From an uncultured Oscillospiraceae bacterium (GTDB lineage Bacteria > Bacillota > Clostridia > Oscillospirales > Oscillospiraceae), in NCBI GenBank assembly GCA_934565615.1, contig CAKTIH010000137.1, positions 1 through 5,146 of the forward strand: a stretch of DNA of 5,146 nt, given 5' to 3'. The position numbers and the translations under genes were made by a program. Below, piece after piece: positions 1-5,146 of this stretch; the first letter of the stretch is position 1, and the number at the start of each line of letters is the position of its first letter. The notes beneath the pieces were generated by a model that saw only the letters and a program-made list of their open reading frames with translations, was not told the origin of the DNA and did not search any database.

Positions 1-903
1 GTGATAAACCCGTCCGAGGAGGAAGAGGCACGCCGCCGCAGATTTGCTGGCGATGCGGTACCCGCGCCGGCATACGGCAGCCGGGAGCTGCAGAGGATAG
101 TCCTTAAAGCCTGCGAGTTTGACGCGAAGCAGCGCTGGCAGACGGTGGGGGAAATGAAGCAGGCGCTCGATGCGCTGCTGTATGGCGAGACGCGCGGCAC
201 AGCGGCGGAGATGCCAAAGAGAGCGGAAGCACCGAAGCCAAAAGAAGAAGCACCGAAGCCCGAACCGAAACCAAAAACTGAAGCACCTAAACCTGCGCCG
301 AAACCGAAAGCGGAAAGGCAAAGGCCCGCGCTGAAAGACAAATTTTCGGCATGGCAAAGCACAGCTGTAAAGGTTTTGAAGAAACCGGAGGTCGGTAAAA
401 TAAAGCCTGCGGTCTTAAATGCGTTTGCAGGCAAAAATGAGAAATTGACAAGGCTGCGTTTTATTCCGCCGGTTTTTGCTATAATGGGCTTCGGTTTCTT
501 GGGCAATCCGTTATTTAGTATTACCCCATCACTGTATATTGTAAGCGCGATAATATGCTATTATTTGCTATTCCCGTGGAAAACTTACGTTGATGTAGCT
601 GCAACAACTTTTAATTATACCATTGCGCGGATTTTTGCTACAATTGCAATGATGATAGGCGACTTTTTTGTTGGATTTTCTATCATCGGAGCAGAACAAG
701 TGACAGACGGTTTTGATTTGATGAGCCTTCTTATAATTATAGTTATATATATTTGCGTCTATTTGTTTAGAGGGTATGCAGCTTCAAGATCATTCGACGA
801 ATTCAGCGAGCATGGTGATTTGAAAAGAAAATACAGGCTCGGAGAGCTTGTATCATATGTGGTGTATTTAGCTTTTGCATTTGTACTGGTTGTATTTGCT
901 TAG
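1..903 (+). CDS. Ser/Thr protein kinase, C-terminal part, with polytopic membrane domain (5' end outside window)
   Basis: This is the 3' portion of a Hanks-type Ser/Thr kinase gene. The GTG at base 1 is only the window edge, because the reading frame opens inside the kinase C-lobe. Residues 3-62 align without gaps to residues 239-298 of the next kinase (34/60 identical by hand count), including the RRRF-x-GD, PAPA, ELQRIV and KAC blocks and the C-lobe Arg at 45. Catalytic motifs must lie upstream. Residues 72-105 form a cytoplasmic linker of repeated APKP/PKPK units. A basic stretch follows, then about five hydrophobic segments (roughly 154-172, 177-193, 207-230, 239-256, 281-300), ending at the TAG with almost no tail. 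Kinases of this class usually have one membrane helix and an ectodomain, so a polytopic end is unusual. It probably anchors the enzyme and may sense membrane state (inference). The next gene starts 28 bp downstream, suggesting co-transcription. Confidence 0.85.
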   Translation: MINPSEEEEARRRRFAGDAVPAPAYGSRELQRIVLKACEFDAKQRWQTVGEMKQALDALLYGETRGTAAEMPKRAEAPKPKEEAPKPEPKPKTEAPKPAPKPKAERQRPALKDKFSAWQSTAVKVLKKPEVGKIKPAVLNAFAGKNEKLTRLRFIPPVFAIMGFGFLGNPLFSITPSLYIVSAIICYYLLFPWKTYVDVAATTFNYTIARIFATIAMMIGDFFVGFSIIGAEQVTDGFDLMSLLIIIVIYICVYLFRGYAASRSFDEFSEHGDLKRKYRLGELVSYVVYLAFAFVLVVFA

Positions 904-918
904 TTTTTTCAGAGGATT

Positions 919-926
919 AAGGAGAT
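919..926 (+). promoter_or_regulatory. Ribosome binding site of the second kinase gene
   Basis: AAGGAGAT lies five bases before the ATG at 932, a near-perfect Shine-Dalgarno match for Firmicutes. It fixes the start of the 920-residue kinase and places it directly behind the GxGxxG-bearing N-terminus. The 28-bp gap after the preceding stop has no room for an independent promoter plus leader, so the two kinase genes are probably one transcript. Confidence 0.8.
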
Positions 927-931
927 AGAAT

Positions 932-3694
932 ATGGACAACACGAACATAATATGGCCGGGATGGACTACGGACAAAAAAATAGGCTCGAGCGGTTTCGGC
1001 GAGGTATATGAGATCAGAAGAGAGCTGCTCGGAGAAACGGAGACAGCGGCACTCAAGGTCATTTCTCTGCCGGAAAACGACAGCGAAATAGAGGAACTGC
1101 GCAGCGAGGGCTATGACGACGGCAGTTTGAAGGCGCGCTATTTCAAGCTGCGCGACGATATCGTGCAGGAATACAAACTGATGCGCCAGCTCAATGGTCA
1201 TACGCACGTTGTAAACTGCGACGATGTGCAGTTTACGCCGCATGAGGACGGTATAGGCTGGAACATCATGATGAAGATGGAGCTGCTCACACCGCTGACA
1301 AAGCTCGATCTTGAGCACATGACAGAGGCGCAGATAGTAAAGATCGGCGCGGATATATCTGACGCGCTGGAACTGTGCAGCAGGTACAGCATCGTGCACC
1401 GGGACATAAAGCCGCAGAACATTTTCGTATCGGACGACGGAGAGTATAAGCTCGGCGACTTCGGCATAGCGCGCACAATGGAGCGTACCGCGAGCGCGAC
1501 CAAAGTCGGCACATTCAAATTCATGGCGCCTGAGGTCTACAACAACAAGCCCTATGGCGCGGCAGCGGATATCTATTCCCTGGGGCTGGTGCTTTACTGG
1601 CTGCTCAACGGTCTGCGTATTCCGTTTTTACCGGACGGACGTGTCTCATCGTCTCAGGAGCAGGAGGCATACCGGCGCCGCTTTAAGGGCGATACGATGC
1701 CGGCCCCGGCAAACGGAAGTGCGGAGCTCCAGCGCATTGTGATGAAGGCCTGCGCTTATGACCCGAGTGCTCGTTATCAGTCCGCAAAAGAAATGCATGA
1801 ACAGCTTGAGGCATTGTGCACAGGCACGAAGAGCGCTGCGCCCAAGAAAAAGACCGCTGCAGCGGTACGGCCGGCACAGCCGGTAAACGACGCACCCGCG
1901 GAGAGCGAAGGCTCCTATAGCAGCACATATGACGGAGCCTACGCAAGGGGCAGCTCATATGGCGGCGGTGCGTACAGCGGAGAGAGCGACAAAACCTCCG
2001 GCGCAACAAACTGGAGCGACGGGGATGTCACATGCGCGTATACGACGCGCAGCGACAAGCGCAGCAGCAGGGAGGACGACGACAAAACCGTCTGCGGCGA
2101 CGCAGTGCGTCACGAGGTGCAGAAAAAGGTTAAAGCAAAAAGCTTCGACCAGAAAAGAAAGTCAAAGCTCTTGATAGCTGCGGCTGCGCTTGCGGCGATC
2201 ATAATCGCGATGTCCGTGATAGTTATCGTAAAAGATGATGCCCCGGCAGAGCAGACAAATCTTACCGAACGTGAGGCGTGGCTTGCTATCCGTGACAAGG
2301 TCATGGACGGAATAGCAACTGACGGCATAGATTATTTAGATTTTGACATGCAGAAGCTGCGCTCGTACTATAACGGGATAAACGGGCTTTACTTCCTTGA
2401 CGGCAGCGGCGAATATAGTAGCGCCCCAGTTTTTGAAGAAGACTATGTTAACGATGACGGCGATGATTATAAGGTTCTTACAATAGGAATGGATAAGAAC
2501 GACGCTGACACGGGAGTCAGCACTACATGGGTGCAGTTTGCCGCAAGCCCGGAAAACCAACGGAAGAGCAGTCTGCTGCAGGCCTACTATTTTTACAGTC
2601 CGCTTAAGTCCACGGAAAAGTCGGCGTATTCAAACATTATTCCTGCAGGACTCATTGACCTTGTGGGTAAAAACCAGACGCAGGTCCGCGAGAGTCTGGG
2701 GATAACCGACAGACTGTATGAGTACATCACGGAGGAGAGCACACAGATATATGAATATGAGGCAACATATGACCGCGTGGGCAATCTTCTTGTGGATTAC
2801 TATACAACGGACGGTACAGAGACTGTTGCCTTTAAGGCCGTCGAAAAAACAAGGAGCGGCGACAATGTCATAGAGACGATAGGCATCAGCTTCTTGACCG
2901 ATGGCAGCAACGCAGTTTCCCTCTGGAAAGCTTACACCGTCGAACAGTATCCTCAGCCGGATAGCGCGGCAGGCTACGCCATCCCGGCAGAGCTGAACCT
3001 TAACGATAGTGATCTGGAAATGATAAAAAGATGGTGCGCGGCGAGAGACAGATTCATGTCAATGCTCAATGCATATAAATTTGATTTCCTTACTTGTGAC
3101 AATATCGACAAGCTCGGCCAGTATTATGACAGCATAGACGGTATCTATTTCTGCATGTCTGAGGACGATGGCGAAGTGTCTGACAGCTATTCGCTGATGT
3201 CTACATACGCCAATGACGGTGCGGCAATAATGAATGTAAAGGCCAAGGTCGGAACCGACAGCTATGCAGACGTGTGCAGTGTGTTTTATAACAACAGCAA
3301 AAATCTGCGCGACGACAGCGGCTATCAGTATAAGCTGCTCTCTCTGGAGTACATGGACGAGGCACCGATCAATATCTATAATGTACGCACGTATGTATAT
3401 CCTGAAGCGCTGACCTACATTATCCGCCAGACCAGATACCCGGCGCTTAGATATCTGTATATATCCGACAGCATGGTGCAGTGGCTTTACGATAAACAGG
3501 AAGAGCTGGGTGACACGTACAGTATGTTCGGGCGCAGCTTCGTCACACCGAACGGCGGCAGCGCGGATAATCCACAGCTTGTGTTCAGCAAATATTTGGC
3601 TAACGCGGATGGAAATACCGTTCATGTCATGGCGTTCATTGAATTTAATGAGGCCGGATACTGTGTGCCTTGGGTGCAGTTTTATTATTACTAA
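932..3694 (+). CDS. Membrane-anchored Hanks-type Ser/Thr protein kinase with duplicated extracytoplasmic domain
   Basis: Complete 920-residue kinase predicted to phosphorylate Ser/Thr on cytoplasmic proteins in response to an external signal. Kinase domain about 11-296: glycine loop GSSGFGEV (18-25), catalytic Lys42 in AALK, alpha-C Glu80, HRDIKPQN (156-163) with Asp158, DFG 176-178, activation loop with Thr/Ser at 186, 188, 190 and 194, APE 199-201, Asp213 and Arg281. All key residues are present, so it should be active. Lys42 and Glu80 are 38 residues apart, against about 20 in PknB, so there is an acidic insert. Residues 326-360 are rich in Gly, Ser and Tyr; 370-412 are charged. A basic QKRKSK precedes one helix (413-433), giving an N-in topology. 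Residues 434-920 lie outside and contain two diverged repeats (about 447-672 and 698-918). No PASTA repeat is visible and I know no name for this ectodomain; ligand and substrates cannot be read from sequence. Confidence 0.93.
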   Translation: MDNTNIIWPGWTTDKKIGSSGFGEVYEIRRELLGETETAALKVISLPENDSEIEELRSEGYDDGSLKARYFKLRDDIVQEYKLMRQLNGHTHVVNCDDVQFTPHEDGIGWNIMMKMELLTPLTKLDLEHMTEAQIVKIGADISDALELCSRYSIVHRDIKPQNIFVSDDGEYKLGDFGIARTMERTASATKVGTFKFMAPEVYNNKPYGAAADIYSLGLVLYWLLNGLRIPFLPDGRVSSSQEQEAYRRRFKGDTMPAPANGSAELQRIVMKACAYDPSARYQSAKEMHEQLEALCTGTKSAAPKKKTAAAVRPAQPVNDAPAESEGSYSSTYDGAYARGSSYGGGAYSGESDKTSGATNWSDGDVTCAYTTRSDKRSSREDDDKTVCGDAVRHEVQKKVKAKSFDQKRKSKLLIAAAALAAIIIAMSVIVIVKDDAPAEQTNLTEREAWLAIRDKVMDGIATDGIDYLDFDMQKLRSYYNGINGLYFLDGSGEYSSAPVFEEDYVNDDGDDYKVLTIGMDKNDADTGVSTTWVQFAASPENQRKSSLLQAYYFYSPLKSTEKSAYSNIIPAGLIDLVGKNQTQVRESLGITDRLYEYITEESTQIYEYEATYDRVGNLLVDYYTTDGTETVAFKAVEKTRSGDNVIETIGISFLTDGSNAVSLWKAYTVEQYPQPDSAAGYAIPAELNLNDSDLEMIKRWCAARDRFMSMLNAYKFDFLTCDNIDKLGQYYDSIDGIYFCMSEDDGEVSDSYSLMSTYANDGAAIMNVKAKVGTDSYADVCSVFYNNSKNLRDDSGYQYKLLSLEYMDEAPINIYNVRTYVYPEALTYIIRQTRYPALRYLYISDSMVQWLYDKQEELGDTYSMFGRSFVTPNGGSADNPQLVFSKYLANADGNTVHVMAFIEFNEAGYCVPWVQFYYY
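2270..2947 (+). repeat. Ectodomain repeat A (protein-level, within the second kinase)
   Basis: Residues 447-672 of the kinase form the first copy of a diverged tandem domain. The recognisable core, residues 450-488, reads W-x-A-x-RD-K-x-M, then D-x-L-x-x-D, KL-x-x-YY-x-x-I-x-G-x-YF. It is followed by an acidic loop and a beta-rich half ending near WKAYTV. The copy contains no cysteine. The boundaries are approximate, since only the N-terminal core aligns convincingly with copy B. Confidence 0.65.
3023..3685 (+). repeat. Ectodomain repeat B (protein-level, within the second kinase)
   Basis: Residues 698-918 form the second copy. Its core (701-740) repeats the pattern of copy A with one extra residue: W701, A703, R705-D706, M709, D718, L720, D723, K727-L728, Y731-Y732, I735, G737, Y739-F740. 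About 16 of 39 aligned positions are identical by hand count. Unlike copy A it has five cysteines (702, 722, 741, 782, 911). It ends two residues before the C-terminus of the protein, with the sequence WVQFYYY closing the chain. Confidence 0.65.
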
Positions 3695-3744
3695 ATTAGC
3701 GCACACAGGAGATCAAGTACACAGCAAGTATAACAGTGTAAACA

Positions 3745-3786
3745 GATCAAATCCCCACGGGCTTTTGCACCCGTAGGGATTTGATC
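3745..3786. terminator. Hairpin between convergent genes, probable bidirectional terminator
   Basis: The arms at 3745-3761 and 3770-3786 are inverted repeats of 17 positions (GATCAAATCCC-x-ACGGG) around an 8-base loop, CTTTTGCA. The only irregular position is C3756 against A3775. In a + strand transcript this is a mismatch; in a - strand transcript it becomes a G-U wobble, so the stem is then continuous. It sits 51 bp after the kinase stop and 38 bp after the stop of the opposing gene. Neither side has a long T run, so termination efficiency is uncertain. Confidence 0.7.
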
Positions 3787-3823
3787 GTTATATGTAATTG
3801 ATTATAACTGAGAAATCGGCGTC

Positions 3824-4291
3824 CTACCCATTTGCCTGCGTCAGTGCACTGACGGCTTTTCCCGGGAACTGCGGCGCGCTGCCGTTCTGTATGGTAACGT
3901 CAGCGGAAACTGACACCTCAGTCTCCACCAGCACGACCTGCATCGTGCCCGTGCACCTGACGGACAGGCCTGTGATCCTGCCGCCGTCGACAGAGAGGCT
4001 TGCCGTGCCGTAGGCGAAATCCGCATCCAGCTTTGAAGCGGCCGGGGAGATGATCTCCACGAGCTGCGCAATGCGGTCCCCGTCGAGCGCGACGGTGTAG
4101 GTATATTTCTCTCCGTCCCGCGCGGCGCTTATATCGCCGTTGAGACAGGCCAGATACACCGCATCGAGCAGCCCTGCACTGCCGGCAAGCTGTGTCTCTT
4201 CATCGGGAACACCGGTGCCGTTTGCGTTCACGACAGAACTGCCGTCGGTAGCTGCCGAACTCCTCGGCGTCCGCTTTGACCCATCGGCCAT
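3824..4291 (-). CDS. C-terminal fragment of the surface protein gene, in a shifted frame
   Basis: This 155-codon frame continues the upstream surface protein gene but is offset by one base. Its first ATG at 4291 has no spaced ribosome binding site, and the first residues (MADGSKRTPRS) look like out-of-frame translation. From about residue 12 on, composition becomes protein-like: a linker rich in Gly, Ser, Asn and Thr, then an alternating hydrophobic/polar, probably beta-rich domain (about 60-137) with YTYTVALDG, a basic/acidic ISPAASKLDADF segment, and SVDGGRITGLSVRCTG. The alternating strand pattern resembles lipoprotein-type beta domains, but I cannot assign a family. The end (TQANG) has no LPXTG motif, hydrophobic tail or basic anchor. 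Translation would need a frameshift within the gene; otherwise this part is not expressed. It may be a remnant. Confidence 0.5.
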   Translation of the reverse strand: MADGSKRTPRSSAATDGSSVVNANGTGVPDEETQLAGSAGLLDAVYLACLNGDISAARDGEKYTYTVALDGDRIAQLVEIISPAASKLDADFAYGTASLSVDGGRITGLSVRCTGTMQVVLVETEVSVSADVTIQNGSAPQFPGKAVSALTQANG

Positions 4292-5146
4292 CCTGCATCA
4301 CATAGATATTGAGTCCGCCGATTGCCACCTCTGGCGGCAGATAGTGCAGGGCGTGGGTGCTCGGCCCGTCGTCCGGGATCGAGACATGGCGCTGCTCGAC
4401 AATGCCGCCGCTTATCGGCGCGGTGAGGCGGGCAAGCAGCGGAAGCTTAGAGGTTGAGTCGTCCTCCACAGCCGCGCTCAGCTCGCTGTCAAGCGGCGTA
4501 AGGCCGCTGTTCTCGCTCACCTCGGCAGGGCTTGACAGAGTATCGGTATCACCGAATTTGCCCTCAACGAAGAACACAGGGCGCTCATCGCCGCGCGTGT
4601 CATCGGAATGAAGTGCAGTGTATTCAAGCTCATACTTCGCCGTGACGACGGTGTCAAAGCGCAGATCGGTCAAATCAGTTCTATCCCACTCGGCGTAATA
4701 GCCATCCTTTGCCGGTATCTCAGGGTACACATCCTCGTCGAAGGAATCACCGTAATCGAAGTCAACAGTCTTGAGCGTCTCACCGTCAGCGACGAAGCTA
4801 AGCTGCAAGGTCGTGAACTCTGAGGGCAGAGAGTCTATGCCGGTCAGCTCCTCATAGTTTATGGGTTCAGCCTTATCGGAAACACTCCTGCCGTCAATGC
4901 CGGGGAGCGCATCGGACACAAAATAGTTTTCCAGATACTCGCCGGCGTCGGCGCCAGATACCGCGCCGTAATACTGCGCGGCATCCGTGATCTCCACCAT
5001 GCTCACGCATCCGGTGACGGTGCTGCCGGAGCCGGTCAGCGCTTCTTCCACACCGGAGCCGACGATGCCGCCGACGTATTTGCCGCCTGAGAGCGTACAC
5101 TTTGCCCAGCAGGAGCGCACTGTTGCGCTCGCAAGACCGGCAACGC
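4200..5146 (-). CDS. Large surface/secreted protein with GLUG-like and Listeria-Bacteroides-type repeats (5' end outside window, frame broken at 3' end)
   Basis: The frame is open to the window edge. Eight further codons (VAGLASAT) precede the GTG at 5120, so that GTG is not a convincing start. Numbering from it, residues 1-39 match the GLUG-repeat style of clostridial surface proteins: a SCWA element, then SGGKYVGGIVG (11-21) and TVTGCVS. Residues 104-163 resemble a Listeria-Bacteroides (Flg_new-type) repeat, with LSFVADG, FDYGDSF, a Gly-Tyr turn at 140-142 and EWDRTDLTDLRFDT. Residues 256-291 hold a module ending in LNIYVMQDGRW and EEFGSY. After GSY the frame gives an Arg/Cys-rich string (YRRQFCRERKRH) and stops with TGA at 4200-4202, while a sensible sequence resumes in the +1 frame. 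The protein is probably exported and acts in adhesion or the cell wall; signal peptide and N-terminal domains lie outside the window. It is convergent with the kinase genes, so not in their operon. Confidence 0.75.
   Translation of the reverse strand, partial: VAGLASATVRSCWAKCTLSGGKYVGGIVGSGVEEALTGSGSTVTGCVSMVEITDAAQYYGAVSGADAGEYLENYFVSDALPGIDGRSVSDKAEPINYEELTGIDSLPSEFTTLQLSFVADGETLKTVDFDYGDSFDEDVYPEIPAKDGYYAEWDRTDLTDLRFDTVVTAKYELEYTALHSDDTRGDERPVFFVEGKFGDTDTLSSPAEVSENSGLTPLDSELSAAVEDDSTSKLPLLARLTAPISGGIVEQRHVSIPDDGPSTHALHYLPPEVAIGGLNIYVMQDGRWVKADAEEFGSYRRQFCRERKRHRCSR
4240..4260 (-). other. Probable frameshift or deletion junction in the surface protein gene
   Basis: Upstream of here the frame that encodes EEFGSY is protein-like; downstream the sensible frame is +1 to it (TDGSSVVNANGTG). 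The two frames overlap over 4200-4291, and the downstream frame has a TGA just before its ATG, so the switch must lie inside this overlap. The composition change puts it at about 4240-4260. No homopolymer run or classic slippery heptamer is visible there, which points to an indel or small deletion rather than recoding. Confidence 0.6.

Noticed and set aside
917..1399. 160-codon - strand open frame opposite the kinase N-lobe
   Set aside because: The opposite strand encodes the glycine loop and catalytic Lys in frame, so this is a shadow frame.
2434..3694. PASTA repeats in the kinase ectodomain
   Set aside because: No PASTA-like pattern is visible; the region is rich in Tyr and Asp with a different repeat pattern of over 220 residues.
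3059..3706. 215-codon - strand open frame opposite the kinase ectodomain
   Set aside because: It lies fully antisense to a well-supported coding region, has no convincing ribosome binding site and its His/Ile/Val-rich translation shows no domain; it is a shadow of the + strand codon pattern.
3695..3744. Promoter or small gene between the kinase stop and the hairpin
   Set aside because: No paired -35/-10 boxes with proper spacing and no open frame with a ribosome binding site leading to a plausible protein; an AGGAGA at 3707-3712 is not followed by a suitable start codon.
3745..3786. Attachment site or transposon end
   Set aside because: The inverted repeat is a single short hairpin between convergent genes with no recombinase gene, no flanking direct repeats and an ordinary terminator position.
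4200..4205. Programmed +1 frameshift at the CGA TGA end of the upstream frame
   Set aside because: The ~15 codons before the stop already look out of frame (Arg/Cys-rich), while the alternative frame over the same bases looks like a normal linker, so the shift most likely lies earlier and is an indel.
4140..4457. + strand open frame over the frame break of the surface protein
   Set aside because: Its translation is Ser/Pro/Arg-rich without a domain, it lacks a ribosome binding site and is antisense to GLUG-type protein coding sequence.

Overview
The window looks like chromosomal DNA of a gut-type anaerobic Firmicute, most likely a clostridial lineage such as Oscillospiraceae/Ruminococcaceae. 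The reasons are a strong AAGGAGA-type ribosome binding site, mixed but fairly GC-rich codon use, Hanks-type kinases with a long acidic insert after the catalytic lysine, and a large surface protein with GLUG-like and Listeria-Bacteroides-type repeats. The taxon is inferred from style, not from a marker gene.

Left part (1-3694, + strand): two consecutive genes for membrane-bound Ser/Thr protein kinases, 28 bp apart and probably one operon. The first is cut by the window start. Only the end of its kinase C-lobe is present, followed by a Lys/Pro/Ala/Glu-rich linker and a C-terminal domain with about five membrane segments. The second is complete (920 aa): an intact kinase domain, a Gly/Ser/Tyr-rich and then charged linker, one membrane helix, and an extracytoplasmic region of about 485 residues built from a diverged tandem duplication. 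The shared stretch of the two C-lobes is 34/60 identical by hand count, but everything after the kinase is unrelated. They therefore look like paralogous kinases carrying different sensor or output modules.

Middle (3695-3823): a short convergent intergenic region with a 17-position hairpin that should act as a terminator, formally better paired when read on the - strand.

Right part (3824-5146, - strand): the 3' end of a large secreted or surface protein gene whose start lies beyond the window. It carries a GLUG-like repeat, a Listeria-Bacteroides-type repeat and a C-terminal module, but the reading frame breaks near 4240-4260. The last ~140 residues continue in the +1 frame. This is either a decayed gene, a sequence error or, less likely, recoding.

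The most interesting part is the kinase pair: a duplicated, apparently unnamed ectodomain on one kinase, with cysteines only in the second copy, and a polytopic membrane module on the other. No RNA genes, CRISPR arrays, insertion sequences or origins were seen.
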